From Boswellia sacra (lineage: Eukaryota; Streptophyta; Magnoliopsida; Sapindales; Burseraceae), in contig SNVD02013846.1 of assembly GCA_013180625.2 (NCBI GenBank), forward strand, positions 20,318 through 84,317: DNA of 64,000 nt. Reading direction: 5' to 3'. The position numbers and the translations under genes were made by a program. The notes under the pieces are model-generated. The model was not told the DNA's origin. It made no database searches and saw nothing but the letters and a program-made list of their open reading frames with translations. How positions within the stretch are numbered: position 1 is the stretch's first letter; every line of letters starts with the position of its first letter. Positions 1-12,225 of the stretch are shown piece by piece.

Positions 1-640
1 GATGTCCAGAACTAAATTCCTTTACGTACTCACACGCAGCTCCCATGTGCTTGAGCGTCTTCAAGCTCTCCTTTGCTAGCCATCCCGTGTTATAAGGCAG
101 GAATTGACCCTTCAATTCCCATTTTTAGTGTTGCTCACGTCTCAATGACTGGTCGTGTTGCATCGGTATCCTATTGGATACGAGTGTGCCACCAAAGCTT
201 CACATCACTCGTCAAATAAATGTTGGTGATAATCACTTTCTCGGCTTCGAGCACTCTAGCAACCTTGAAATATTGCTTCATATCTCGCAAGAAAATTTTC
301 TGCTCCTTGGAGTTTCGCGCTTCACGAAAGGTTTTCGGTTTTGGCACCTTAATCTTTGAAGCGACTACCTCACTCACCCCTGGTGCATTACCCACTGCTT
401 GCTTGAGTACTTAATCTCATTATCCATGTCAACAAGACTTCACTTGAACGTATCCATCAAAGTAGCGATATCCTCTGAAATAGCGTTAAATCTCTTGTGT
501 ACCTCACGCATAAACTCCTTTAAGGTTGCGTGCAAGGTTAAAACCTCAGCTATAAGCATCTCAATTTGCTTCGCTAGGCTTCCTACATTTAGAATTTGAG
601 GGGCGCCAACCAACACATCTAATCGCGTCACTCTATCTTT
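1..640 (-). pseudogene. Ty3/gypsy gag fragment, frameshifted
   Basis: On the minus strand three pieces of a plant gypsy Gag can be read in different frames. The upstream piece (631-440) is a helical region containing AKQIEMLIAEVLTLHATLKE. The middle piece (395-171) has the typical run KVPKPKTFREARNSKE, then FLRDMKQYFKVARVLEAEK and a tail ending LTSDVKLWWHTR. The downstream piece (121-1) reads QFLPYNTGWLAKESLKTLKH followed by EYVKEF. These match the capsid-like Retrotrans_gag domain of plant gypsy elements. The frame changes at about 400 and about 150, so no Gag can be made. The rest of the element lies left of the window. It is continuous with the primer site and LTR at 659-2754. Confidence 0.8.
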
Positions 641-658
641 AAGCAGGTTACCTTAATT

Positions 659-672
659 GCACTCTGATACCA
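659..672 (-). other. Primer binding site, initiator tRNA-Met type
   Basis: The minus strand reads TGGTATCAGAGTGC, the common plant retrotransposon primer site complementary to the 3' end of initiator tRNA-Met, with one change (GAGTGC for GAGC). It lies two bases inside the LTR boundary, upstream of the minus-strand gag. Confidence 0.8.
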
Positions 673-674
673 CT

Positions 675-2754
675 TGTCATAAGACTTTTTTTTGCCAAGT
701 GAATTGCCTTGTGATAACGCTAAACCACGCTAAGCCAGCTACTCGATAAATTGCTTTAGAGGTTACCACCTGAAAGTATGCATCGTACACCCACAAATTT
801 TTCGATTGCACAACGATATTCTATGGAAGAACTGACTTTCAACTCTTTTTTTATTACCTCAAAAGAAAATATTTACACTCTGACCCAAGGTTGTGTGCTA
901 AAAACACCTATACTCACACTAGTTACTTCTTTCACTAAGTGTTTGCCTCTCTAGAGTAAGCACTATATTCAAGGGCACCAAATCGATGGGGCTCTTTCTA
1001 CTTGTCGAGTGGGCCCCATGAGTAGAGATGAGTCAAGCCGTCACATTCTGATTGAGGTTGCCATAAACCCTAGGATGAACTTCGGCTAAAGGAAAGCAGT
1101 TGGTAATACCTAGCCAAGGCAAGCCGACCTATTGCCAACTCCTATTATAGGTCCTGCCTTTCCCGATTCAATTGAAGAAGTTGATGTTCACCCGCATGCA
1201 GATTGATGCTAGTAGCAGTATCTTACCTTAAGAATAGGAATAAGTATGCATCGGCTCTTTCTTTAACTTGCGTCATTACTCTTACTCTTAGCTCCCAACT
1301 ACACTCTTAGCCTCCTCATTTAACTTTATTCATTACTATTAGTCTCCATTACCCCTACGCTACAATGAGTTAGGTTAGCCCGATGTTTCCAAAATCTCTG
1401 AATTCTGATTAGGAGGTCTTAAGTTCGTGAAGAATTCTGAACTTGGGATCGAGATTTATCACCTATTAAAGATAGAATGTTAAAGGAAGTTTCCTATAGT
1501 ATGGCTTGGAACGCCGTGTGTCAAAGCGTGGGTCTTACTTGTGTTCATATTTCTCTTTGTATAAGAGGTACGAGATACAAAAGATATTCTTCTCTCCCGG
1601 AGCACATTAACCTAACTATAACTGACATTGGTTCCGTCACATTCTTGTAGCATAGTCCCCCGGGGGGATTATGCCTTTACCGTTCAAAATTTTGGTTGGC
1701 TTTTCAGAATATAAAGATGTTAGCTTGTGCCAAATGGGAATAGTAAGGTTTATGCTTTTGGAGTCCTGTGTTGAGGATTCTTGCTTCTCTTGTTTGGGTT
1801 TCTAGCCCTCCTTCTTGGTACTATTTATAGAAAAAAAACTCAACCAATACCCATAATTGTTAGGTCCTATTTTCATGGGCTAAGCGCTACATCATCCATG
1901 TAGTTGACAACCCCAAGTACTAGGTGTTGTGACACGCTCCTGCGCTACCACATCCATCCTCCCACTATCCATGAGTGGAGATCATGACCTTGATCATGGG
2001 AAATAACTTCCTCAAGCCACTACACATGTTCTCCTATTTTCGCTCCTATATTTTAGGGATGTGGTTGTACCTATCCAACCACCAAGTTAACGAAGAAGTG
2101 CAGCCCATAACTTGTGCCACCACTTCCTACACTCTAGGAACTGCATTCTAACCCATTTGCCCACTACTTTCTTGATTTTAGGAGCCAATATCCCTCTGGA
2201 TATTTGTCATGACTTATGCTCACCAACACCACCAAGTTATACCATGAAGCACTGCTGTGCGCCATGTTGCTTGATGTTGTGCGCCGTATTGCGGCACTAT
2301 TGTGCGCTGCCTATGCGCATACCTACTGCCTCACAAGCGTCCTAGCCCACATTCGTGCTTGCTAGTGTTGTGTGCTACGTTGCCCCAACATGCACGTTGC
2401 ATCACTATATGACGCTCAACTCCTATGTGGGCTCCACACATCACACCCGCTACCCGTGCATGCGCATTATCCCACTGTGTCATACCCATCTTCATGCGTG
2501 TGTCATACTGCACTCGCTGCCCGTGGGTGCGTATTGCTACGTTGCAATACACATCCCCCTGTGTTAGTGTTCACATTACCTTTTATTTAACCTTACACAT
2601 CAATGCCCTTATTACGCTATGCAATGTCTCCACACCTTACTTAAGCGCTGACCCATACAGTTCTCGTTAGCATACACCATTGTTGCCCCATCCAAGTCTT
2701 GGCACAGCGTAAGGCAAACTATGCCAAGCATGTGCAAGGATTAAGGGTGTAACA
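675..2754 (-). mobile_element. 5' LTR of minus-strand gypsy element
   Basis: The segment adjoining the primer site starts TGTCATAAGAC on plus and plausibly ends GGGTGTAACA at 2754. On its own strand it therefore runs TGTTACACCC...ATGACA, a normal TG...CA LTR of about 2.08 kb. No partner LTR is in the window, so the outer boundary rests on the terminal motif alone. Short open frames at 2112-2670 lie in a stretch rich in TGTGCGCC-like motifs and look non-coding. A GC-palindromic run CCCCCGGGGGG lies near 1658. Confidence 0.55.
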
Positions 2755-2821
2755 CTTATCTACTATAATTCATGATATAATCAAAATAAAACCTAGGAGA
2801 ATCGTAACTTAGGCCTAATGT

Positions 2822-3056
2822 TTGCCAAAACACCATTGCCTACCCTCGATTTTTCAAAAATTATCACAAAAACCCTCGGCTATTAATAATTTCCGTTAAA
2901 ATAAACTTTTAATGGGACAACATTGTTTATGCTCTTATCTCTCAAGTAAAATGTCATATTTACCCTTTTATCCTTTAAAATTTTAAGAACCCAGTATTAG
3001 GATTCGAACCTGGTACCTAGTAGTTATAAAGAATGCGCTTACCACCAAGCTAAATG
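2822..3056 (-). repeat. tRNA-derived SINE-like repeat, copy 1
   Basis: On minus this segment has a Pol III A-box-like block (TAGCTTGGTGGTAAGCGC, 3053-3036) and a B-box GGTTCGAATCC (3010-3000), followed by about 180 bp of non-tRNA body. The body is clearly homologous to the plus-strand repeat at 3640-3868, sharing blocks around TAAAGGATAAAAGGGTAAAT and TTATTAATAGC. There is no acceptor-stem pairing, so it is a SINE-like retroposon and not a tRNA gene. Confidence 0.6.
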
Positions 3057-3239
3057 AATAATTTGATTTTAAGTGAATAAAATAGCTATCTAACATATTT
3101 GAATGAAATAATGACTTATTCACCATTTACTGTACCACTACAATTAAACTCAAATCCTATAACACCTAAATTGCAATCAAACTCAAATCCCAATGACACA
3201 ATCCCAACCAACATCTAAACAATCTAAATTTTTTCTTTT

Positions 3240-3580
3240 CATTTTTTCTTTAGAAAATCAAATAGAAACCTAATCAAAATTAAAATTAAAATCTATATGA
3301 AAATAAGATATAAAACCTAATCAAATGAAAAAAAATTAAAATTTATATCAAAATAAAAAACCTAATTAAAATAAAAATAAAATCTATATCAAAATAAAGA
3401 ATAAAACCAAATCAAAATAAAGAATAAAATCTGAATCAAAATAAAAAATATTAAACCTAATCAAAAGAAAAAAAATAAAACATATATCAAAACGAAAAAA
3501 TTAAACCTAATCAAAATAAAAAATAAAATCTATATCAAAATAAAAAAATTAACCTAATCAAAATAAAATCTTAACACGTA
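3240..3580. repeat. A-rich tandem repeat
   Basis: Degenerate tandem units of about 35-40 bp built on AAACCTAATCAAAATAAA and AAATCTATATCAAAATAAA, lying between the two outward-facing SINE-like repeats. Confidence 0.75.
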
Positions 3581-3639
3581 AATAAATTGCGTTCAAATAG
3601 GCTAAATAAATTTTTTGTTCAATTAAGATAAAATTATCT

Positions 3640-3868
3640 CTCTAGCCTGGTGGTAAAGCATATACTTTGTAACAAATAGGTATCAGATTCGAATGTTAAC
3701 ATTTACAAGTTTTAAGAGATAAAAGGATAAATATAATATTCACTTGAGAATAAATGATATTATTTCGTTATCAGTTTATTTTAATAAAAATTATTAATAG
3801 CTAGAAAGTTTTGTGATGATTTTTTAAAAATCGGAATGAACAGTGATGTTTTGATAAACATTTTGGTT
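3640..3868 (+). repeat. tRNA-derived SINE-like repeat, copy 2
   Basis: The A-box-like block is TAGCCTGGTGGTAAAGCA (3643-3660) and the diverged B-box is AGATTCGAATG (3685-3695). The body matches the inverted copy at 2822-3056 as far as a shared ATAAACATT/CAAACATT end. Homology stops upstream of the A box, which suggests two insertions rather than one foldback element. Confidence 0.6.
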
Positions 3869-3877
3869 TTGGTTGTT

Positions 3878-3923
3878 GGGGGGGTGGTGGGAGTGTGTGG
3901 GGGAGTGGGGAGTGGGGGGCGGG
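3878..3923 (+). repeat. G-rich quadruplex-prone tract
   Basis: Seven or more runs of three to seven Gs occur within 46 bases, directly after the 3' end of the SINE-like repeat. The four-tract pattern of an intramolecular G-quadruplex is met on the plus strand. Confidence 0.7.
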
Positions 3924-4724
3924 TAAAACCTAACATTGATTTGAAGCAAGTTAAAAGATTTTGCAAACTACTTTTATACTCCTTGGTGAATTTTATATTT
4001 TTATTTTTAAAAGGATTTGATGATATATTATTGATTTTAAGTTTTGTAAAATATATATAATTAATTTAATTTAAAAACAATAATAATTATCTTAACTTAT
4101 ATATCAAATGATAAATATTCAATTAACGATTGTCAAGTAGATGGGTTTATAATGTAATGAATGATTTATTAGTTTAAAAATTATATCAAATTATTTTAGA
4201 TGTATAATTTTGAAATAAATTTTATATGTGTATCATTATCTTAATTTAAAATATATTTTATAAAATATAAATTGTGAGAGTATATCCTTATTCTTAGTTT
4301 CTGTTAACTAACAGGAATGCCTTGCATACATTTTTCATTAAATTGGCTATCAAACGATAGCAAGTGATTGTTCTAGGAGTACTTGTTACAAATATAATTT
4401 AAAATAAATTATTCTTTTGTTAGGATAGTTTTAGGGGACTCTATTTTGGATTTATATTAGTTAGAAAGGACAATTTCATATATAACGAATTAAAAATTAA
4501 GGTTTGATTTGTTAATATTTGTAAAATATTATTTTTATTTTTTAAAGCATATATTTATTAATATATTTAAATTAATATCAATTACATATTATTTTTAAAA
4601 TTTAATACAATTTAAAAAAATTAAATATTTTTTTAAATTTTAAAAACTTTAAAGCACACAAACAAACAAAAACTATCCTAGATATTCTTATAATCTCAAA
4701 AAAAAAAAAACTCATTATAATACC
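3924..4724. other. AT-rich spacer, no gene seen
   Basis: Low-complexity AT-rich DNA with no supported coding or structural feature. It ends in a short A run just before the duplicated host gene begins. Confidence 0.6.
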
Positions 4725-6484
4725 GAGGACGGTCAGTTGCCCGAATCACAGTTTAACAAAGCCTCTTTCTTCTTCTTCTAGGCTCATGGTCAGGGTTAGG
4801 TTTCAACTTGGGAGTCAGGTTCAGTTCTCGCTTGTTTGCCTATTCCCACCATCCATGGACAGGTTACACCCGATTGGTCCACTCGTCTCGAATACCTTCT
4901 CGCCGAAAGCTCAAATCGTTTATATATACACGAATGTTGAGGGAACGGCGGGAGGCAAGGGAAGGTGAGCGATGGTTTAGACGACAGAGTGTTGTTGCAG
5001 GTTAGGATTTTATGGTTTGTGTTTATTTATTTATTTAATTTTTTATGTTTCTTGGACATATAGTTTTTTTATATAATGTAAAATTGAAGAATTGGATTTG
5101 AAGATTGATTAGCCTTCAACGATGTGGTGGAATGCGTCTGCTTTTGCATTGTTTTTATTCTAATTGAAGCATCTATCTTGATATGTTTGAAAATAGAGGG
5201 TCAGAAGATGGTAGGGGTGGCAATTTGGGTCACGACACGTGAACACGATACGAACACACACGAACACAATACACGATTAATAAATGGGTCGAATTCGTGT
5301 TGAAGGTATTCAATATGTCAATCCATTAGTGACACGAATTGTTAAACATATCTTATCAATCCTTAATATATAAACTTATTTAATGATATAATATATATTA
5401 TAAAACTGAAAATTTTATATTATAAAGTAAATTAATTTACATAATAGTAAATTATGATGATTTTAATAATTTTTTATACTAACAATTATTTATATTCTAA
5501 AATTAATTTTAATTGATATTAATATATATATAATATGATATATTATGCATAATTAGATTAAACAATTGAGCAAATTATGTGAATTAAGTATGGCACGATT
5601 ACGACACGTGAGTGATATGTTTAATAACCATGTCAAATCCGTGTTTCATCTCTCGACACAAATAATTAAATAGATCGACACGCATGACACGAATTGCCAT
5701 CCCTAGAAGATGGCTTGATATAAAGTTTTATATTCTCCAAGTAATTTCATGTATCAGTTCAGTTGATATAGATTCTTAATCAGCGGATCCCTATTTATTT
5801 GTTAAAGTCAGGGATTGTTCGCAATATTTTGTCGGCTAGGAATTGGTAAATTTCATAATGGCAGACCCTCTTGTATTTGTATTTAAATTTTCTTTTCAAT
5901 AATGATCGGTAACTGTGGGGATTTTATATTTCTTTCACTACTCTTATCTTTTCCTTCGTTATTTGCTGCCTTGAAGCTTCGTAATGTTTGATTTAGCCGA
6001 TTTTGCTTCAGAATCATATTGCCTTGAACAAATCTTAATCTTGTTGTTTGTGAGTTTGTCGCATACATTAAGAGGACTTTATATATTTCTTGCCTTTTTG
6101 AATTATAAATTCTATACAGGTCAGCTTCTCCCTTTGGTCGCCAATTCAAATGGTGGAGCTGAATATTCTCAACCATGGACAGAAGCAAGCAAAGTCTAAG
6201 ATCTGAACAGGTTTTGGAGGTAAGTTCAAGGAGTTTGTTTTCAAGGTAGGATGAAAATGCAGAAGTTTTTTTTTTTTTTTTTTACTAGAAAATGTAATGG
6301 AGATGTGTTTGTTCTTATGTCAAGGTGGTAAATTATACTATATAGCTTTTCAACAAAGGCAATTACAGATTTTAAGAAGCGTTAATGGGAAACTCCAGAT
6401 ATGTAACTGAAGCTGATGGATGAATCTAAATCAAAGAAGAACTATTAATTTCTTTGGTCTTCCATCAATTGATAAGTCCGTCTC
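4725..6484 (+). pseudogene. Host gene copy A, 5' half (paralogue of 39,475-43,620)
   Basis: From 4727 the sequence (GAGGACGGTCAGTTGCCCGA) aligns with 39,480 onward, including a likely 5' leader and a frame beginning MDRLHPIGPLVSNTFSP. In copy B the same frame reads DRVRPIGPVFQSTFSP. After about 5100 both copies share intron-like DNA up to about 6200, including GGCTTGATATA, CTCCAAGTAAT and TGCAGGTCAGCTTCTCCC blocks. The exons seen at 39,749-39,905 and 41,006-41,318 in copy B are absent here. A small ORF starting at 6420 (MNLNQRRTINFFGLPS) is cut at 6484 by the retrotransposon; across the TSD it continues to a stop at 15,915, 53 codons in all. The gene family is not recognised. It is interrupted by a MITE and a 9.3-kb retrotransposon. 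Confidence 0.55.
5212..5705. mobile_element. hAT-type MITE
   Basis: Terminal inverted repeats TAGGGGTGGCAATT and AATTGCCATCCCTA are flanked by a perfect 8-bp TSD GAAGATGG (5204-5211 and 5706-5713), which is diagnostic of hAT. The 494-bp body is AT-rich and non-coding, with CACGACACGTG-like motifs near both ends that may be subterminal transposase sites. Confidence 0.92.
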
Positions 6485-9400
6485 TGACACGACCCGCCCC
6501 TAGCTACACGGGTGAATCATGCCTAAAACTGTGGACTACTGGTTGTTTCTTAATTTTTGTCTTTCTTATGGAAAAATTTTGAAATAATTCTCATTACATC
6601 CACAATGAAATTTAAAAAAAAAAACACTTTCATTATTACAACCATAACATATCCTTGCACCATCACGTGGCTGGGCCTCCACATTTCCTAACTAGATCAC
6701 GTTTTGCTTCCACCTTGGGGGTTGGGGGGGGGGGTGGTGTGGGGGTTGGGGGATGGGGGGATTTTAAAAAAGAAAGAAAAATAAAAACAAAGATGTGAGT
6801 ATAAAATTCAGTGAGTGGGGATAAAAAAAAATGTATTTGTAAATAAATCTAAAAGAAATCATATTGTTATAAAATAAATATTTGCTTTATATAAAAAAAA
6901 AAGCCTTTATAATCTATACCTTTCATATTATCTAAAATGTCATAAAACTTTAAAATAAATAACTATTGAATGACTAAATTCATCAAAATACTAGTTATAG
7001 TTAAAACAATAAAATAATCATCTTTAATCGTATAATACGATGCTCTTGATGATCATGCTAAAATCATTGCTTAAGTTATTTACTATACAAAACATGATTT
7101 TCCTAAAAAATCTTCTTTCAAAAGAAACTTTTGTGAATCATGCTTCTTTTTAAAACTAACTCATATAAACATATTCAAAACTCTTTTCATTATACTAAAC
7201 AAGTATCCCTAGAACTGTCTTATCCTGCCTGGTGAGATCTAACATCGCATAAGCAGAACTATCTGAATTTCCTCATACCTGGTGAGATCTACATCACGCA
7301 GGCAGAGCTATCTATACCTGGCGAGATATAACATCGCGCAGGCCTGCTATCTAGTCATACGCATGCGTAGAACTGCCCCCAAAGGGCTAAAGCGCCTAAA
7401 TCACACGGCCCAAAGCCTCTATGTGTGTCTGAACGTGCCCCAAAGGACTCTATCTGTATCACTGTCTAAGTGATATGACTAATTGTCTGGATATCTGGGT
7501 ACTAGCTTAGTATAACGTAACTACACTTTCTTATTTTCATTAAAAACTGATTTCATTTAAAAACTGTTTTATATGCTAAAATTTCTCTTCTCAAGCAATT
7601 TATCGAAATCTGAAAATTTTTATGCAAGCTAAAACTGAAAATATTTGTATTATTTGAGTTAATTCAAGACAATCATTTAAAAGAACATTTCTAAATACTT
7701 TAAGAAATCCTTGAGTCAAATGACTATGAAAACTTTAAATATCAATGCTTTCACTCTTTCTCTAAATTTACAAAATATAACTTTCTGAAAAACTAAAATG
7801 CAATTCAAATATAAAATCTGATTTTTCTTTTCTAAATGTTATATCTTTGTTCAAAACTAATTTTTAAAACTAAAATTCATGTCTACAACCAATTTGAAAA
7901 CTAGCTTTGAAATATCTTAATAATTAAAAGTAATTATAACAAATGGGTCTATCTACCCTCAAGAAATACTATAGAAACTAACTCCAATTCTTCTAAATTC
8001 GCTAAAATTCTCAAAAATTCTATAAAATGCTAAATAAACATAATTAAGTAAATACTAAAACATATTTCTAGTTATCCAGAAAAATAAATCTTCTACTCTT
8101 TCTAAAACTTTCTAGAATATCCATGAAATAAAAACACTTTTCATCTCACTATAAACCATAATTTATATTTCTATCTCAAAATCTCATACATCATACTTTA
8201 ACTCAAATCTTTTTGACTAATTCTAAATTTTTCATAATTCTGCATTCAGGTCCCTACAATTTCTGCAACAGCTTTCTAAATTTATAATTCAGCCCCTGCT
8301 TGGGCAGTTTTAAAATTCTGCATTGTCACCCCTACAGAATTTAAATTCTACTTTCCAAAATTTTTTCTTCTTAATTTGCTATTATTTTGAATATACAATC
8401 ACTTAATATTTTGTTAACCAAAATCACCATTTCTTCAACATATGTATTTATTTAAGGAAAATAACTCAATACCTCAATTTCTATACTAATTCATTTAATT
8501 ATACAATGTCTCTTTTCAATTTATAAACGAAAACTTTCTACTTTTCACCAACATATATATTCATGCAACAACTTTCACATTAAATTTTTTTTTGGCTCTT
8601 GTACTCAAAGTTATCGAAATAACAATTGCTATATATTCAAAAACTAATCTACTAGCACCACCCATAACCATCTCTTCTATCCAAAATCTAATACTTTACA
8701 CACTCCTATTCCGAAAATACATAAATCATCATGATCTATTCTAAAAACTTTTAATATAACTCAATTAATTAAAGTAATAACTTAAATCATATGCAAAACT
8801 ATAAATTTAATATACTTTAATATAATATAAAATTTTCAAAACATAATCCACTCACTAATTTTGTTGCACATCTCAGTTAGCTCGGATTTGATTCCAAAAT
8901 CAACATTCCGCCTATCCGGTCACATTCTTCAATAAAGAATTAATCCTTCCTCGTCCTAACATCATAAAAGAGCTCATCACATCATATTCAATTAGTAAGC
9001 AACTTGAATATTTAAAATTCTCAATATCCAACTTCATATCTTAATCCAATCAATCCTAATTAACTCCATTTTTAAACTTCTTAAACAGAACAGTTCTTGT
9101 TCTCTGATTTTTAATAAATAATTGACTTGTCAGAATGGTCTAAAATTTTATATAAACCTTATACACATACATATCTAATGACATATAAAATTTTATGGTA
9201 TTCCAAGTTCATCAACTACCTTAAAATCTTCATCTTTCCAGATACAAAGATTCTGTAAATTCATTTCTAGAACTGACCTCTCCCTTTTCCAAAATACATG
9301 ATAATTCGTAATAAATTTGTAAAATCACAAAACACTCCAGAATTAAACTAGACATATATACAAACTCATACCCCAAATTTCATAATTTTTGAAGACTTCT

Positions 9401-10097
9401 AGATACCTCAAATAACTTACCCAAAACTGATTTTCTGCAGAAACATTAAATTTCCAGTAGTTAACAGTAAACTTCGAAAATTTATATAAAATTGCATACT
9501 CAACATTTTTTAGTGAATCTAACTTTAAACAAATCCTTATGATGTTATTTTAACATATATAAATTTGAAAATCAGATTTAAAGCCAATAAATTACACAAA
9601 TTTTTGGAATTAGTACTGTTCACAGAACCCTAAATTTCCATAATTTTCATCAAAACTTAAAATTCCCTAAAACAAATTCCATAAAAATCAAGAAGAGTGT
9701 GAAATACCTTCAATAATACTTCCAATTTCATCATTGTTCTTCCTTCTCTCTCTATCTTCTCTCTCTAAAAATTCTAAAACATCCAAATATCTCCTTAAAT
9801 TTCTATTTTCTTGCATGAAATACACAAAAATACTTAATATAGTCTTGGAATTATAAAAATTACCTTGGTTTTCATCTCAAACAGCCCCAATTTAGCTTCT
9901 TCCCCCTTTTTTCTCTTCAGCCGTTACCCCTCTCCATTTTTCTGGAATTCTCCTCTTTTTCTTCTTTCTTTTTTTTCTGTCTTATAATGAATTAAAATGA
10001 AGGGGAAGTGGGTTGGGCTCTAGGTGATGGGCTGATTATAAAAAAATCAGTCGGGCTTGGGTTTCTGTAATTAGCCCAAAAAAAATGGGCTGTTTCA
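6485..10097 (-). repeat. 3' LTR of LARD-like element
   Basis: This 3,613-bp LTR starts TGACACGACCC and ends GGGCTGTTTCA on plus. At about 7230-7350 it has three short repeats built on ACCTGGTGAGATCTAACATC. Compared with the right LTR it carries an expanded G-rich tract at 6717-6770. Confidence 0.93.
6717..6770 (+). repeat. Expanded G tract inside LTR
   Basis: An almost pure G/T stretch with runs of five to eleven Gs. The corresponding site in the other LTR (12,461-12,480) is shorter and of different composition, so the tract has changed since insertion or through slippage. It is likely to form G-quadruplex structures. Confidence 0.8.
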
Positions 10098-10120
10098 ATA
10101 CTACCTCCTCAAAAAAATTT
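10098..10120 (-). other. Polypurine tract of LARD-like element
   Basis: The minus strand reads a T run, then GAGGAGGTAGTAT, immediately before the 3' LTR start TGAAACAGCCC. This is the expected position for plus-strand DNA priming. Confidence 0.6.
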
Positions 10121-12210
10121 TGTCCTCGAAATTTCGAAAGGTCCAAAATACTCAAGTCATAAAACATACTCATGTGATGCTAATTAGCATCTATTATATA
10201 TGTAACAACATTCTGAGAACCATGTAACGCGACTCTTCTTTTTTTTTTTTTTTTATTCACTACCAAGAATTATTTCAATAAGCTACAACCTTGATTTCTC
10301 ACAAAAGAAGAATTAGTCTCTGATTGACGCAAGAATATTTTACCTTCCACATGAATCAACATTTGTCTCCAGGTTAGGAAAACAAATTCCGAATTCTTTT
10401 GACTTTTGAATGTAACAACTTCTTGCTTAACTTCTTTCATATATATTTTTACTTCTTAAAATCAATTAATGAGTTGCCAAATTTGCATGACGTACCCTAA
10501 TTATGGCTATCCTTAGGATCCCGACGCTCCAAAGGAAAGCAATAACCAGGATAAGTCATTTCTAAAGGCAAACTCTTTATACTTCTACTACACAAACTTG
10601 ATAAAGCACTTGTGAGAATCTACATGATTCCAGAACTTGTATAAAAGACCATGGATGCATCTATGAAAAACAAGTCAATAAAAAAAATATGACAGAATGT
10701 CCTTTGCCTTTCAAACTTAACCAACTTACAAATCATTTAAAATAATAATAATAACATCATCAACAACAATATGTCCCATATGTATTTCCATCAACTCAAC
10801 TTTTTCGTGGACTCTTGTCCTCATCTCAACTCAATCACCATAGACTTCTAACATAATATCATTAGCCTCACATCTTTAAATGCTTCGTTCATCATAAAAC
10901 CCAACAATAATAATTCAACTTCTGCTAATATCTATTATTGCAAAACATATTGTACGCCCAGTCATAACCATAAGTTGAATCAAATAATCGTGTTGAAATC
11001 TATACAAGATAAAGAGTCCACTTGCATACCATAATGTATACAAATACATATAGTTCCCTTGGCACATTGTCAAATATAAATACATGCATATATTAAAATA
11101 ACACTTGGATATCTAACTATACCTCATAGACCTCTTCTTCATATAATTAATATGAAAACGTCATAACTTATAACCATACAAATCACTTCTTTTCAAAACT
11201 ATCTCACATGATTCAAAATCTTAGTTAGGTTATGACAATCATATAGTTCTACTTTCATAACTAAGCGAAGCCAATCTTATATTTTCTTATTGAGCCACTT
11301 AAATCCTTCTATACTACACTTATTTCTCTTGTAAGATGCTTGTCCATATATATCACATAAGTTGGACTAAAGCTATAATGACTCACTTCTGACAATATAC
11401 CAAGAGCATAAATTCTAGGCTCCACAAAATTACTTCCACGCCCTCTAAAATCTTGATCATTATCTCATTAGTAATAAAATCAATATTGAATACTTCATCT
11501 TCACTAATATAAAATTTTTTTTTCCATCATTTCACACTACTATGTAAAGATATGCTCTAGGTAGTATGTCATTATCATTCAAGGCATGCTCATCTCAACT
11601 TACTACTCTCAAACCTCAGTGCTTCAAAGTAAAAGCTTCAATCATCTTATGTCATCATATACTACATATCATACATAACTCAATTATCATATAAATCATC
11701 CAAGCAATTAATAAGTTTCTAAATTTCTCCTCAGTATATTTTGCAGTCTAAAATAGCATATACCATGTAATTCTTCATATTACAATTATCATAACTCAAT
11801 TCTTCATATAATCTCAATTTTCATACGAAAATCATCACAATTCATAGCACTAACATAACTCAAAAATTAAGCTACACATAAATCCTCTAATCCACAATGC
11901 TTGATAAAAGTATCTAGCCTTATATCAAATATTTCCGTTCAAATCTTAACAACTCAAAATACTAACATAAAACAAACAACTACATCGTAAAACAATTAAG
12001 TAAGCAATAAATTCTAAGATAAGTATGTAACGGCATAACTAATTCATAACTAACTAATCTCTCTTTGAGCTACTAGGGCTAAGCCAATTCATTTCTCCAA
12101 CTATGTTCTTATGAGGTTGCCACGTCTAAGTTTGATGGTGCGTCCACAGACAACTATATCTTTCCAAAGCTTCTATCTGATATAGTAGAAGTCTACAGAA
12201 TCCTAACCAT

Positions 12211-12222
12211 GCTCTGATACCA
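12211..12222 (-). other. Primer binding site of LARD-like element
   Basis: The minus strand reads TGGTATCAGAGC, a perfect 12-base match to the initiator tRNA-Met complement, three bases inside the 5' LTR boundary. Confidence 0.9.
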
Positions 12223-12225
12223 AAT

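Larger units (their letters stand above)
10098..12225 (-). other. Non-coding internal region of LARD-like element
   Basis: About 2.1 kb of AT-rich sequence with no open frame of 60 codons and no recognisable retroelement protein even in fragments. On minus it begins with the primer site at 12,222 and ends with a purine-rich stretch GAGGAGGTAG just before the 3' LTR. Confidence 0.8.

Noticed and set aside
2112..2670. Cluster of overlapping ORFs on both strands
   Set aside because: They lie inside a gypsy LTR with repeated TGTGCGCC-like words. Cys/His-rich composition comes from the repeats.
3000..3053. Possible tRNA genes here and at 3643-3695, 50,345 and 50,474
   Set aside because: Box A and B motifs are present, but no acceptor stem or cloverleaf can be drawn. 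They are better explained as SINE-like sequences.
7282..7473. Small ORF conserved in both LTRs (also 13,000-13,191)
   Set aside because: The two LTRs are copies of one sequence, so conservation is expected. The frame runs through short LTR repeats and matches no protein.
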